Of a stretch of DNA of 64,000 bases, positions 25,045 to 34,745 are shown one piece after another. The position numbers and the translations under genes are program-made. The notes under the pieces were generated by a model. The model made no database searches, was not told the origin of the DNA, and saw nothing but the letters and a program-made list of their open reading frames with translations. The stretch comes from Streptomyces colonosanans (lineage in GTDB: Bacteria > Actinomycetota > Actinomycetes > Streptomycetales > Streptomycetaceae), in the NCBI RefSeq assembly GCF_001866645.1, contig NZ_MLYP01000017.1, positions 1-64,000 of the forward strand, given 5' to 3'. The first letter of the stretch is position 1. Every line of letters starts with the position of its first letter.

Positions 25045-26577
25045 CTACTGCGGCTGCAGCGCCCCGAGGTGACCGGAGGCCGCCTCGGGCGGCATGCCCG
25101 CGGTCCCCCGCGGGATCCTCCGGCCGTCCGAACCCACCACCGCGCGGTCGCCGAGCGGCGCCTTCAGATGCAGGGTGCGGTGGTAGACCTTGGCGATCAT
25201 GATGCAGACCTTGCCCTGCCAGGGCGTCTCGGTCACGGCCACCGTCACCCTGCCGGCGCTCTCGCTCACGGATGCCGCGTAGTCCGCGCACACCCCGCCC
25301 TGGTAGGCGATGGTCAGGTCCTTGCCGTCGGTGGTGTAGCCCATCACCCTCACATCGCGCCGCGTCGGCACCGACGACGGCGTCGCGTCCGGTCCACCCG
25401 TCCGCGGCCCCGGTTCCTCACTCGGCTGCCCGGGCGGCTGGGGCGCGGTCAGATACCGCGGGTCGACGGCCGGGCGCGTCACCGTGAAGGCGTCCCGGGT
25501 CCCGGCCGGCCGCACCTCGAACAGCCATGACGGCACCAGGACCGCCGTCCCGTTCACGGCATGCACGGCCAGTCCGAACACCGCGCCCTCCACGACCGCC
25601 GACGCCCGCTTCGGTACCGCGGTGGACGCCCCGCACGGTGTCTCGTCCCGGTCCTTCAGCGGTACGGGGCTCGCGCAGCCGCCGATGCCCTTGCGGCCGT
25701 AGGAGGTGGGCGCGCCGTTCATCAGGTCCAAGGTCTTGCGCGCACCGAGGACGGGGTACACGGCGCCCTTCAGTGGAGCCTTCAGAGTGCCGCTGCCCCC
25801 GGTCACCCGGCCGTCGGCGGCCACCTGCAGGCCGGTCGACCAGCCGAACGTGGGCAGCCCGCCGACCTTCGGGTCCGCGTTCACCACCCGGACGGAGCCC
25901 AGGGCCTGGTGTGCGTCGAGCGCGGCGTCGTCCTGGCCCAGCGCCTTCAGTACGGGCGCTGCGGCCTTCCTCGCGGCGGACTCGCTCACGGGCCGGGGGG
26001 AGTCCTCGGCGGACGTGCAGGGCTTGCCGTCCTCGCAGGAGGGGGGCGAACCGGGTGCGGAGCGGCTGAACGTCCACGTCCCCGGCGTCTGGACGGTCAC
26101 CCGCAGGGCCGGCCCCGAACCGTCCTTCGCCGCCCCGACGGTCCATGCCCGGCCGTCCCGTTTCGGTGTGCCGGCCACGTCCAGGGCCCGGGCGAGCCGG
26201 GCCGCCTCGTCCTGTGTCACCTCGCCCTTCGCCCAGTACACGGGCGCCGATGATGGGCCGTCGGGGAGCGTGCCCCGCGCACGGTACGTCGTGCCGTACG
26301 GGTCGGGCTCGCCCACCGCGATGCCCGGAGGCGAGCCGCCCTCGCCGTAGCCGTCCAGGGTCAGCGCCGGGGGAGCGCCGTCACCCCCCGGCGCCGAGCC
26401 GCCCGAGCCACCGGAGGCAGCCGCGGCGAGATACGCCCCGCCGCCTCCCGCCAGCAGGACCGCGGCCGCGACCGAGGCGACGACCACCGGGGAACGCCGC
26501 CTCGGAGGTACGGCCCCCTCCGTGCTTCCGGTGACTTCGGGGGCGTCGCTCGCGTCGTCGGGTCGCTCGGTGTTCAC
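25045..26577 (-). CDS. Membrane-anchored extracytoplasmic protein, function unknown
   Basis: A 510-residue protein with a short cytoplasmic N terminus, one membrane segment at about residues 29-52, a Gly/Ser-rich linker, and a large outer domain. Four cysteines occur in two clusters (GSPPSCEDGKPCTS; GGCASPVPLKDRDETPCG) and two more near the C terminus (VCADYA, KVCIMIAK), so disulfides are likely. A Pro-rich insert lies at about residues 385-410. No enzyme motif is seen. The GTG at 26577 has AAGGAGCGATGCG upstream. It is divergent from a sugar kinase gene and convergent with erpA. Confidence 0.8.
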   Translation of the reverse strand: MNTERPDDASDAPEVTGSTEGAVPPRRRSPVVVASVAAAVLLAGGGGAYLAAAASGGSGGSAPGGDGAPPALTLDGYGEGGSPPGIAVGEPDPYGTTYRARGTLPDGPSSAPVYWAKGEVTQDEAARLARALDVAGTPKRDGRAWTVGAAKDGSGPALRVTVQTPGTWTFSRSAPGSPPSCEDGKPCTSAEDSPRPVSESAARKAAAPVLKALGQDDAALDAHQALGSVRVVNADPKVGGLPTFGWSTGLQVAADGRVTGGSGTLKAPLKGAVYPVLGARKTLDLMNGAPTSYGRKGIGGCASPVPLKDRDETPCGASTAVPKRASAVVEGAVFGLAVHAVNGTAVLVPSWLFEVRPAGTRDAFTVTRPAVDPRYLTAPQPPGQPSEEPGPRTGGPDATPSSVPTRRDVRVMGYTTDGKDLTIAYQGGVCADYAASVSESAGRVTVAVTETPWQGKVCIMIAKVYHRTLHLKAPLGDRAVVGSDGRRIPRGTAGMPPEAASGHLGALQPQ

Positions 26578-26835
26578 CGCATCGCTCCTTCGGCTCCGCT
26601 GCTGTCCCAGGAGACCCCGCCGCGCCGGAAGAAGGGCCGGGGTCGTACACCGTCTCCCCTTTTAGGGGGACAGCGGTGGGACGCGGCGGGGGAGCGCACG
26701 GTTCCCTCGCGGGCGCTCCCGGTCCGCGGGAGCACGCACTCGGTCCCCGGAAGTCCGACATGGCACGTTCGATCGCACGAGGAAACAGCTACTATCGGGT
26801 AGTTTCGTCCGCTTCGTAGCGCTGGTCCGAGCGGG

Positions 26836-26841
26836 TAGCGT
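26836..26841 (+). promoter_or_regulatory. Candidate -10 box of the PfkB kinase gene
   Basis: TAGCGT 43 bases before the GTG at 26885, in the 307-base divergent region with the membrane-protein gene. The rest of that region shows no other clear element. Confidence 0.3.
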
Positions 26842-26884
26842 GAACTGTCAAATGCCTCTCCTCCCCTGGGAGCGTGTCCTCGCC

Positions 26885-27859
26885 GTGCGTATCGCAGTCA
26901 CCGGCTCCATCGCCACCGACCACCTCATGACCTTCCCCGGCCGCTTCGCCGACCAGCTCGTCGCGGACCAGCTGCACACGGTCTCGCTCTCCTTCCTGGT
27001 CGACCGGCTCGACGTACGCCGCGGTGGGGTGGGTGCGAACATCGCCTTCGGCATGGGGCAACTGGGTACCGAGCCGATCCTGGTCGGCGCCGCCGGTTCG
27101 GACTTCGACGAGTACCGGGCATGGCTGGACCGCCATGGGGTGGACACCGAGTCCGTACGCATCTCGGAGACCCTGCACACGGCCCGGTTCGTCTGCACCA
27201 CCGACGCCGACCACAACCAGATCGGCTCCTTCTACACCGGCGCGATGAGCGAGGCCCGGCTGATCGAGCTGAAGACGGTCGCCGACCGGGTGGGCGGGCT
27301 CGACCTCGTGCTGATCGGCGCGGACGACCCCGAGGCGATGCTGCGTCACACGGAGGAGTGCCACTCCCGGTCCATCCCGTTCGCCGCCGACTTCTCGCAG
27401 CAGATCGCGCGCATGAACGGCGAGGAGATCCGGATCCTGCTGGACGGCGCGACGTACCTGTTCTCCAACGAGTACGAGAAGGGGCTCATCGAGACCAAGA
27501 CGGGCTGGTCGGACGCCGACATCCTGGCCAAGGTGGGTCACCGGGTGACGACGCTCGGCTCGCGGGGCGTGCGCATCGAGCGGTCCGGTGAGGACCCGAT
27601 CGAGGTCGGCGTTCCCGAGGAGACGGCGAAGGTCGACCCGACCGGGGTGGGCGACGCCTTCCGCGCGGGCTTCCTGTCGGGTCTGGTCTGGGGTGTCTCG
27701 CTGGAGCGCGCGGCCCAGGTCGGCTGCATGCTCGCGACGCTGGTCATCGAGACGCTGGGCACCCAGGAGTACCAGCTGCGCCGCGCCCACTTCATGGACC
27801 GCTTCGCCAAGGCGTACGGCGACGAGGCCGTGACGGAGATCGAGGAGTACCTGGCCTGA
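26885..27859 (+). CDS. PfkB-family carbohydrate kinase
   Basis: A 324-residue ribokinase-fold enzyme. Seen: the N-terminal RGGVGANIAFGMGQLG (PfkB signature 1) and DPTGVGDAFRAGFLSG (signature 2, with catalytic base Asp257 and the anion-hole glycines). Substrate is probably a sugar or a nucleoside such as adenosine; it cannot be settled by eye. The GTG at 26885 begins RIAVTGSIATDHLM, as in relatives; GGGAG lies 13 bases upstream. It is a single-gene unit convergent with the cysteine desulfurase gene. Confidence 0.9.
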   Translation: MRIAVTGSIATDHLMTFPGRFADQLVADQLHTVSLSFLVDRLDVRRGGVGANIAFGMGQLGTEPILVGAAGSDFDEYRAWLDRHGVDTESVRISETLHTARFVCTTDADHNQIGSFYTGAMSEARLIELKTVADRVGGLDLVLIGADDPEAMLRHTEECHSRSIPFAADFSQQIARMNGEEIRILLDGATYLFSNEYEKGLIETKTGWSDADILAKVGHRVTTLGSRGVRIERSGEDPIEVGVPEETAKVDPTGVGDAFRAGFLSGLVWGVSLERAAQVGCMLATLVIETLGTQEYQLRRAHFMDRFAKAYGDEAVTEIEEYLA

Positions 27860-27898
27860 AGGTGACTTCGTCCTGAGGGGCGCCGCTGCCGGTGCCCC

Positions 27899-29275
27899 TC
27901 AGGACAGCCGCCGCACCACGTAGGCCGCGCCCCTCGGTGCCGGTTCCTCCCCCACGTACTCCTGTCCCCGCATTTCGCACCAAGCCGGGATGTCCAGCCG
28001 CGCCGCCTCGTCGTCCGAGAGAACGCGCACCAGGGCGCCGACCGGGACGTCCCCGATGACCTTCGCCAGCTCGATCACCGGGATCGGGCAACGCTTGCCG
28101 AGGGCGTCCACGACGAGGGCGTCCTCGTGCGCGGCCGTCCGCACGGACGGCGCGCCCAGCTTCTTTCGCACCCCCGCCACCACGCCCGGCAGCACCGAAA
28201 GGAACCGGTCGACTTCCTCCGCCGGCGTCGCAGTCGGCAGCGACACCCGGACGTTGCCCTCGCTCAGCACCCCCATCGCCTTCAGCACATGGCTCGGTGT
28301 CAGCGTGCTGCTCGTGCAGGACGATCCGGACGAGACCGAGAAGCCTGCGTGATCCAGCTCGTGCAGCAGTGCCTCTCCGTCGACATAGAGACAGGAGAAG
28401 GTGACGATCCCGGGCAGACGGCGGACCGGGTCGCCCACCACCTCCACATCCGGGACCAGCTCCGGCACCCTCGCCCGGATCCGTTCCGTCAGCTCCCGCA
28501 GCCGTACCGCCTCTGCCGCGGCCTCTGCGCGCACCGCCCGAAGCGATGCCGCGGCCGCCACGATCGCCGGGATGTTCTCGAACCCGGCAGCCCGCCCTGA
28601 CTCCCGCTCGTCCACGGGACCTCGGGGGGCGAACCGCACCCCCTTGCGCACCACGAGAAGTCCGACACCTGACGGTCCGCCCCATTTGTGCGCACTGGCC
28701 GTCAGGACCGACCAGTCGCCCTGCGCGGGGCCCCAGCCCAGCGACTGCGCCGCGTCCACCAGCAGCGGCACCCCGGCCGCACGGCACACGGCGGCCACCT
28801 CGGTGACCGGTTGCACCGTGCCCACCTCGTGATTGGCCGACTGGAGGCAGGCCAGCGCGGTGTCCGGGCGCAGCGCTTCTCCATATGTCTCGGGGGTGAC
28901 CGCACCCGCGCGCGAGACGGGTACCCGGGTCACCGTCCCGCCGTCCGCCTCGAACGCCTCCGCCGCATGAAGAACCGAGGAGTGTTCGACCGCGGACACG
29001 ATCAGGTGGCGTCCGACCCGGCGGCGACCCGCCAGCACCCCCGCGATCCCGGAGTGCACCGCCCGTGTGCCGGAGGGGGTGAACACCAGCTCGTCCGGGC
29101 GGCAGCCCACCGCCTCGGCGGCCGCCTCGCGCGCCGCGTCCAGCAGGAGCCGGGCCCGGCGCCCCTCGCGGTACAGCCGTGCGGGATCGGCCCATCCCTC
29201 GTCGAGCGAGGCCTGCAGTGCCTGACGGGCGACAGGGTGGAGGGGGGCCGCGGAGGCGGCGTCGAAGTAGGACAC
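27899..29275 (-). CDS. Cysteine desulfurase fused to a TusA-like sulfur carrier
   Basis: A 458-residue two-domain protein. Residues 1-375 are a PLP-dependent class V aminotransferase fold of NifS type: Lys197 in SAHKWGGP and the persulfide cysteine Cys320 in SSGSSCTSS (group I-like loop). Residues about 385-458 are a TusA/SirA domain with the sulfur-carrying Cys396 in GKRCPIPV. The fusion suggests that sulfur taken from cysteine goes straight to the carrier, for tRNA thiolation or another acceptor. The GTG at 29275 begins SYFDAASAAPLHP. It is divergent from ctaC. Confidence 0.93.
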   Translation of the reverse strand: MSYFDAASAAPLHPVARQALQASLDEGWADPARLYREGRRARLLLDAAREAAAEAVGCRPDELVFTPSGTRAVHSGIAGVLAGRRRVGRHLIVSAVEHSSVLHAAEAFEADGGTVTRVPVSRAGAVTPETYGEALRPDTALACLQSANHEVGTVQPVTEVAAVCRAAGVPLLVDAAQSLGWGPAQGDWSVLTASAHKWGGPSGVGLLVVRKGVRFAPRGPVDERESGRAAGFENIPAIVAAAASLRAVRAEAAAEAVRLRELTERIRARVPELVPDVEVVGDPVRRLPGIVTFSCLYVDGEALLHELDHAGFSVSSGSSCTSSTLTPSHVLKAMGVLSEGNVRVSLPTATPAEEVDRFLSVLPGVVAGVRKKLGAPSVRTAAHEDALVVDALGKRCPIPVIELAKVIGDVPVGALVRVLSDDEAARLDIPAWCEMRGQEYVGEEPAPRGAAYVVRRLS

Positions 29276-29565
29276 ACCGTCACGCTAACTCCTGGGAACG
29301 CGCTGCCGGCTGAAGGGGTCGAAGCCCCGTCAAAGGGGTGCCGCAGCCAGTGCTTCGGGGGTCCTGGAACCGCCTCTTCACGGGCGTGATCGCTCCTTCG
29401 GGGTGTCCGGCGGCGCGTTGGGCACCCTCCCCGCGCAGCCCCAAATGGCGTCCAGTAGGGTTTGGTCCGCATAAACATCCAAACCCCTGCCCGACGCAGG
29501 GCGGCAGCCGACCAGCGAGAAGGCCGCAGCCAACCGCGCGGGCGAGACTCTCGGGAAGGCGCTAC
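29276..29565. promoter_or_regulatory. Divergent region, desulfurase gene / ctaC
   Basis: 290 bases without a gene. TAGGGT at 29456-29461 is a candidate -10 for ctaC with a leader of about 100 bases. A short stem CCCTGC/GCAGGG lies in that leader. Confidence 0.35.
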
Positions 29566-30525
29566 GTGAGTCCCAACGGCTCCGACCGCTCGCCGCGGCG
29601 CCCGATGCGGCGGAAGCTGCTGCAGGCGCTGACTGCGGGCCTGGTCCTGGTGACCGCCACCGGTTGCACATACAAGGACTTCCCCCGCCTTGGTATGCCC
29701 ACCCCGACCACGGAAGAGGCTCCCCGGATCCTCTCTCTGTGGCAGGGGTCGTGGGCGGCCGCGCTCGTCATCGGCTGCCTGGTCTGGGGCCTGATCCTGT
29801 GGAGCGTGTTCTTCCACCGGCGCAGCCGCACCAAGGTCGAAGTTCCTGCGCAGACCCGGTACAACATGCCCATCGAGGCGTTGTACACCGTGGTCCCGCT
29901 CATCATTGTCTCGGTGCTCTTCTACTTCACGGCCCGCGACGAGTCGAAGCTCATGGACATCTCCAAGAAGCCTGACGTGACGGTCAACGTCATCGGCTAT
30001 CAGTGGAGCTGGGGCTTCAACTACATCACCCCGGTCGACGGGGTGACGGGCGATGCCAAGACCAATCCGAATCTCAACGCGATTCCGAACCGGTTCAAGG
30101 ACGACTTCCCGGCGAACGCCGGTGGTGTCTACGACTACGGCACGCCCGCCACGCGCAATCCCCAGACCGGCAACCCCGGCCCGACCCTGTGGCTGCCCAA
30201 GGGCAAGACGGTCCGGTTCGTCCTCACCTCTCGTGACGTCATCCACTCCTTCTGGGTGGTGCCGTTCCTGATGAAGCAGGACGTCATTCCGGGTCACACC
30301 AACGCCTTCCAGGTGACCCCCAACCAGGAGGGCACCTTCCTGGGCAAGTGCGCCGAGCTCTGCGGCGTCGACCACGCCCGGATGCTGTTCAACGTGAAGG
30401 TCGTCTCGCCCGAGCGCTACGAGCAGCACCTCAAGGACCTTGCGAAGAAGGGGCAGACCGGTTACATCCCCGCTGGCATCGCGCAGACGAGCCACGAGAA
30501 GAACCGGGAGACGAACACACTGTGA
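29566..30525 (+). CDS. ctaC: Cytochrome c oxidase subunit II (aa3-type)
   Basis: A 319-residue lipoprotein-type subunit II that carries the dinuclear CuA centre and takes electrons from the cytochrome bcc complex. The lipobox cysteine is Cys34 (TATGC), followed by two membrane segments and an outer cupredoxin domain. The CuA ligands are His in DVIHSFW and Cys262, Cys266, His270 and Met273 in [12 protein letters not shown]. The GTG at 29566 follows GGGAAGGCGCTAC. Its stop overlaps the ctaD start (GTGA), so the two are translationally coupled. Confidence 0.96.
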   Translation: MSPNGSDRSPRRPMRRKLLQALTAGLVLVTATGCTYKDFPRLGMPTPTTEEAPRILSLWQGSWAAALVIGCLVWGLILWSVFFHRRSRTKVEVPAQTRYNMPIEALYTVVPLIIVSVLFYFTARDESKLMDISKKPDVTVNVIGYQWSWGFNYITPVDGVTGDAKTNPNLNAIPNRFKDDFPANAGGVYDYGTPATRNPQTGNPGPTLWLPKGKTVRFVLTSRDVIHSFWVVPFLMKQDVIPGHTNAFQVTPNQEGTFLGKCAELCGVDHARMLFNVKVVSPERYEQHLKDLAKKGQTGYIPAGIAQTSHEKNRETNTL

Positions 30526-32258
30526 GCATCCTCAACGAACCCCAGGGTGCCGCCGCAGCTGAGGACTCGTACGAGAACGAGCTGCCGGTACGGCGTCGGC
30601 GACCCGGCAACGTCGTCGTCAAGTGGCTGACTACCACGGACCACAAGACGATCGGCACGCTGTACCTGATCACGTCCTTCGCGTTCTTCTGCATCGGCGG
30701 CGTCATGGCGCTCCTCATGCGCGCCGAGCTCGCCCGGCCGGGCATGCAGATCATGTCGAAGGAACAGTTCAACCAGGCGTTCACGATGCATGGCACGGTC
30801 ATGCTGCTGATGTTCGCGACGCCTTTGTTCGCCGGTTTCGCAAACTGGATCATGCCGCTGCAGATCGGCGCGCCCGACGTGGCGTTCCCGCGGCTGAACA
30901 TGTTCGCCTACTGGCTCTACCTGTTCGGCTCGCTCATCGCGCTCGGTGGCTTCCTCACCCCGAACGGCGCGGCCGACTTCGGCTGGTTCGCCTACAGCCC
31001 GCTGTCTGACGCGATCCGCTCGCCGGGCATCGGTTCCGACCTGTGGATCATGGGTCTGGCCTTCTCCGGCTTCGGTACGATCCTCGGCTCGGTCAACTTC
31101 ATCACCACGATCATCTGCATGCGTGCCCCCGGCATGACCATGTTCCGCATGCCGATCTTCGTGTGGAACGTGCTGCTGACCGGTGTGCTCGTCCTGCTGG
31201 CCTTCCCGGTCCTCGCGGCCGCGCTGTTCGCCCTGGAGGCGGACCGCAAGTTCGGTGCGCACGTCTTCGACGCGTCCAACGGTGGCGCCTTGCTATGGCA
31301 ACACCTCTTCTGGTTCTTCGGCCATCCAGAGGTGTACATCATCGCGTTGCCGTTCTTCGGCATCGTTTCCGAGATCATCCCGGTCTTCAGCCGCAAGCCG
31401 ATGTTCGGCTACATGGGTCTGGTCGGCGCCACCATCTCCATCGCCGGTCTGTCGATCACGGTGTGGGCGCACCACATGTACGTCACCGGTGGCGTGCTGC
31501 TCCCGTTCTTCTCCTTCATGACGTTCCTCATCGCCGTACCCACCGGCGTGAAGTTCTTCAACTGGATCGGAACGATGTGGAAGGGCTCGCTGTCCTTCGA
31601 GACGCCGATGCTCTGGGTGATGGGCTTCCTGGTCACCTTCACGTTCGGTGGTCTGACCGGTGTCATCCTGGCCTCGCCGCCGCTTGACTTCCACATCTCC
31701 GACTCGTACTTCGTGGTGGCGCACTTCCACTACGTGGTCTTCGGTACGGTCGTCTTCGCGATGTTCGCCGGCTTCCACTTCTGGTGGCCGAAGTTCACCG
31801 GCAAGATGCTCGACGAGCGCCTCGGCAAGATCACCTTCTGGACGCTGTTCCTCGGCTTCCACGGCACCTTCCTGGTGCAGCACTGGCTGGGTGCCGAGGG
31901 CATGCCGCGTCGTTACGCGGACTACCTCGCGGCCGACGGCTTCACCGCTCTGAACATGGTCTCGACGATCAGTTCGTTCCTGCTCGGCCTGTCGATGCTG
32001 CCGTTCTTCTACAACATCTGGAAGACGGCCAAGTACGGCAAGCCGGTCAACGTCGACGACCCGTGGGGCTACGGCCGTTCGCTCGAATGGGCGACGTCCT
32101 GCCCGCCGCCGCGGCACAACTTCCTCACGCTGCCGCGGATCCGTTCCGAATCGCCTGCCTTCGACCTGCACCACCCGGAGGTCGCCGCGCTCGAGCAGCT
32201 CGAGTACGCCGGTGCCGGTAGCAAGGGCATCGCTGGTGGCAAGGAGGCCGGCAAGTGA
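30522..32258 (+). CDS. ctaD: Cytochrome c oxidase subunit I (aa3-type)
   Basis: A 578-residue, twelve-helix catalytic subunit that reduces oxygen and pumps protons. Heme a ligands are His90 (FTMHGTVM) and His403; the heme a3 ligand is His401 (VVAHFHYVV). CuB ligands are His268 in GHPEVY, cross-linked in the family to Tyr272, and His317/His318 in AHHMYV. It starts at a GTG that overlaps the ctaC stop and ends in a TGA overlapping the ctaF start. Confidence 0.97.
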   Translation: MSILNEPQGAAAAEDSYENELPVRRRRPGNVVVKWLTTTDHKTIGTLYLITSFAFFCIGGVMALLMRAELARPGMQIMSKEQFNQAFTMHGTVMLLMFATPLFAGFANWIMPLQIGAPDVAFPRLNMFAYWLYLFGSLIALGGFLTPNGAADFGWFAYSPLSDAIRSPGIGSDLWIMGLAFSGFGTILGSVNFITTIICMRAPGMTMFRMPIFVWNVLLTGVLVLLAFPVLAAALFALEADRKFGAHVFDASNGGALLWQHLFWFFGHPEVYIIALPFFGIVSEIIPVFSRKPMFGYMGLVGATISIAGLSITVWAHHMYVTGGVLLPFFSFMTFLIAVPTGVKFFNWIGTMWKGSLSFETPMLWVMGFLVTFTFGGLTGVILASPPLDFHISDSYFVVAHFHYVVFGTVVFAMFAGFHFWWPKFTGKMLDERLGKITFWTLFLGFHGTFLVQHWLGAEGMPRRYADYLAADGFTALNMVSTISSFLLGLSMLPFFYNIWKTAKYGKPVNVDDPWGYGRSLEWATSCPPPRHNFLTLPRIRSESPAFDLHHPEVAALEQLEYAGAGSKGIAGGKEAGK

Positions 32259-32653
32259 AGATCCAGGGCAAGATGTTCATCTGGCTGGCGGTTTTCATCC
32301 TCGCCACAGCCGTCGTCTACGGCGTCTGGGCGAAGGAGCCGGCCGGTGCCACCGCGCTCTTCCTGGCCTTCGGCCTGAGCGTCATGATCGGCTACTACCT
32401 GACCTTCACGGCCAGGCGGGTCGACACGGGCGCCCAGGACAACAAGGAGGCCGATGTCGCGGACGACAGCGGTGAGGTCGGCTTCTTCAGCCCGCACAGC
32501 TGGCAGCCGCTCGCCCTCGGCTTCGGTGGCGCGCTTGCCTTCCTGAGCGTCGCGGTCGGCTGGTGGCTGATGTACTTCTCGGCCCCCATCATCCTGGTGG
32601 CTGTGTGGGGCTGGGTCTTCGAGTACTACCGCGGCGAGAACCGCACCCAGTAA
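32255..32653 (+). CDS. ctaF: Cytochrome c oxidase subunit IV (actinobacterial)
   Basis: A 132-residue membrane protein typical of actinobacterial aa3 oxidase. It has the start [14 protein letters not shown], membrane segments at about 8-28, 35-52, 85-105 and 105-124, and the motif [13 protein letters not shown]. It stabilises the oxidase in the bcc-aa3 supercomplex. Its GTG overlaps the ctaD stop. A strong terminator follows, so ctaCDF form one unit. Confidence 0.94.
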   Translation: MKIQGKMFIWLAVFILATAVVYGVWAKEPAGATALFLAFGLSVMIGYYLTFTARRVDTGAQDNKEADVADDSGEVGFFSPHSWQPLALGFGGALAFLSVAVGWWLMYFSAPIILVAVWGWVFEYYRGENRTQ

Positions 32654-32669
32654 CACGTGCCGAGCGCAC

Positions 32670-32712
32670 AGGAGCCCGGACACTCCGCAAGGAGCGTCCG
32701 GGCTCCTTCTTT
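32670..32712 (+). terminator. Terminator of ctaCDF
   Basis: Perfect 12-bp arms (32670-32681 and 32696-32707), an inner CTCC/GGAG extension and the run TCTTTT: one of the clearest rho-independent terminators in the window. Confidence 0.92.
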
Positions 32713-32772
32713 TGGCGGGCCTTCGCGTCCCCTGAACGGCCCACTCGGCGTGCCGTGGCCGTTGGGCCTCCC

Positions 32773-32778
32773 TAGCGT
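32773..32778 (+). promoter_or_regulatory. Candidate -10 box of the L,D-transpeptidase gene
   Basis: TAGCGT ending 6 bases before the ATG at 32785; GAGGG lies in the gap, so the gene may be leaderless or have a very short leader. Confidence 0.35.
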
Positions 32779-32784
32779 GAGGGC

Positions 32785-34089
32785 ATGAGCCACTCAGTCT
32801 TCTTCCGGCGCGCCGGAGCGTCCGGTACGCGCCTGGCGGCGCGGGGTCCGCGGCGCACAGTCGTCAGTTGCACTCTGCTGGTGATCGCCCTGGGCGCGGG
32901 CCTCGTCGCCTGCGGGTCCGGAGGCGACCCACTGGAGAAGCCGTACGACGCGGCCGACGACCTCGAATTCAACGTGCCCGTCGGCGACGGCAAGAAGGCC
33001 GACCCCGACAAGCCCCTGGAGGTCACCCTGTCGGGCTCGGACGGGCGCATCACGGACGTCACGGCCACCGACGCCCGAGGACGCCACGTGGCCGGTGAAC
33101 TCACCGCGGACGGCAGCCGTTGGCACAGCACCTCACCGCTGGCCGCAGGCACCCACTACACGGTGGGGGTCACCACGGAGGACGACGACGGCGCCCCCGG
33201 CCGCAAGATCTACGACGTCCAGACCAGCACCCCGAAGACCAAGAAGCGGTTGAACGTCGCCTTCGGCCCCAAGGCCGGCACCTACGGCGTCGGTCAGCCG
33301 GTCACCGCCGAACTCAGTGAGCCCGTCAAGGACAAGGCGTCCCGGGCGATCGTGGAACGCGCCCTCAAGGTGGACTCGGAGCCCGCGGTCGAGGGTTCCT
33401 GGTACTGGGTCGACGACAAGACGCTCCACTACCGCCCCAAGGACTACTGGCCCGCCCACGCCACCGTCAGGGTCCACAGCAACCTCGCGGACGTGAAAAT
33501 CGCCGAGAACCTCTGGGGCGGCGACACGAAGCCCCTGAAGCTCACCACGGGCGACCGAGTCATCGCCGTCACGAACGCCGCCACGCACCTGCTGACGGTC
33601 TACAAGGACGACCAGCCGATCAGGCAGATCCCCGTCACCACCGGCAAGCCGGGCTATGCCACCCGGAATGGGATCAAGGTCATATTGGGCAAGCAGTCCA
33701 CCGTGCGGATGCGGGGAAGCACCATCGGCATCTCCGAGGGCTCCTCGGACTCCTATGACCTGTTGGTCCACTGGGCGGCCCAGGTCACCTGGAGCGGCGA
33801 GTATGTGCACGCCGCGCCCTGGTCCGTCGGCTCCCAGGGGTACGCCAACGTCAGTCACGGCTGCACCGGGATGAGCAACGGCAATGCTCAGTGGTTCTTC
33901 GACACGGTGCGGGTGGGCGACATCGTGAAGGTCGTCAACTCCGGGGGCGCGGACATGACCCCGTTCGGCAACGGCTTCGGTGACTGGAACCTCGGCTGGG
34001 CGAAGTGGCGCAAGGGCAGCGCTCTGGTCGCCTCACCCGAGGGCCCGACCCCCCAGGACCGCGCACGACTGCGCCCGCAGGCGGCGTGA
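32785..34089 (+). CDS. L,D-transpeptidase lipoprotein (YkuD with Ig-like domains)
   Basis: A 434-residue exported enzyme that makes 3-3 cross-links in peptidoglycan. Lipobox Cys43 follows the signal segment (residues 26-42). Two Ig-like domains (about 75-155 and 155-250) resemble those of mycobacterial Ldt proteins. The YkuD domain (about 255-390) has His342 in EYVHAAPWS and the catalytic motif with His358, Gly359 and Cys360 in NVSHGCTGMS. It lies between ctaF and ctaE, each separated by a terminator or its own start, so the location inside the respiratory genes is not an operon in the strict sense. Confidence 0.94.
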   Translation: MSHSVFFRRAGASGTRLAARGPRRTVVSCTLLVIALGAGLVACGSGGDPLEKPYDAADDLEFNVPVGDGKKADPDKPLEVTLSGSDGRITDVTATDARGRHVAGELTADGSRWHSTSPLAAGTHYTVGVTTEDDDGAPGRKIYDVQTSTPKTKKRLNVAFGPKAGTYGVGQPVTAELSEPVKDKASRAIVERALKVDSEPAVEGSWYWVDDKTLHYRPKDYWPAHATVRVHSNLADVKIAENLWGGDTKPLKLTTGDRVIAVTNAATHLLTVYKDDQPIRQIPVTTGKPGYATRNGIKVILGKQSTVRMRGSTIGISEGSSDSYDLLVHWAAQVTWSGEYVHAAPWSVGSQGYANVSHGCTGMSNGNAQWFFDTVRVGDIVKVVNSGGADMTPFGNGFGDWNLGWAKWRKGSALVASPEGPTPQDRARLRPQAA

Positions 34090-34101
34090 GGTACCCCTGC
34101 T

Positions 34102-34143
34102 CCCGTTGTGCGGCTCCGCCCGCGGGCGGAGCCGCACAACGGG
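34102..34143. terminator. 42-bp perfect palindrome between convergent genes
   Basis: Bases 34102-34143 read the same on both strands without any mismatch or loop. It lies 12 bases after the L,D-transpeptidase stop and 32 bases from the end of the convergent receiver-like gene, so it is likely a bidirectional terminator. Confidence 0.8.
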
Positions 34144-34175
34144 CCTGGAGCCGCACGAGGACACGTCTCGCGCTC

Positions 34176-34577
34176 TCAGGCGCTCGCAAGGGCCTTACGC
34201 CGCAACAGCGCAGCCAGAGCCGAGGCGAACTCGACCGGCTCGACAGGCAGCGTCACAGCGGCGTCGGCCCGGCTCCACGTCGCGAGCCACGCATCCTGCG
34301 GGCGCGCGATCAGCAACAGCACCGGCGGGCAGCCGAAGATCTCGTCCTTGATCTCCCGGCACACACCCATCCCGCCCATCGGAACGGCCTCACCGTCCAG
34401 GACGCACACATCGATGCCGCCCTTGTCCAGTTCCCTGAGGACGGCGGCCGGCGTCGCGCACTCCACGAACTCGACCACGGGAACGTCCGGAGCGGGCCTG
34501 CGCCCGGTCGCGAGCCGTACCTGTTCGCGGGTGGTGGAATCGTCGCTGTAGACCAGCACCGTGGCGGTCGGCTGCAT
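34176..34577 (-). CDS. Orphan receiver-like domain protein (pseudo-receiver)
   Basis: A 133-residue stand-alone CheY-like fold. The acidic pair Asp12/Asp13 (VYSDDS) and a central Asp61 (VCVLDGEAVP) are kept. The switch Thr/Ser after strand 4 is replaced by Ala91 (LLLIARPQD), and the conserved Lys of strand 5 by Leu110 (AVTLPVEP). Normal phospho-switching is therefore doubtful; it may work through protein contacts. The ATG is at 34577. It is divergent from ctaE and sits between the two parts of the respiratory gene set, but a link to respiration is inference only. Confidence 0.8.
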   Translation of the reverse strand: MQPTATVLVYSDDSTTREQVRLATGRRPAPDVPVVEFVECATPAAVLRELDKGGIDVCVLDGEAVPMGGMGVCREIKDEIFGCPPVLLLIARPQDAWLATWSRADAAVTLPVEPVEFASALAALLRRKALASA

Positions 34578-34745
34578 GCTTGCCTCCGGGACGTCGGCGT
34601 TGTACGGGACGGACTGTTGGGGCGGATGCTACTCCCTCGCGTACCCCGTCGACAGCGGTTCGCAGAGGGCGGCGATGCGCCATCCGGGCAGTACACACGG
34701 GTCGGACACCCCGAACAGCACCCCCCGGGGTGAGGGCGAGATAAG

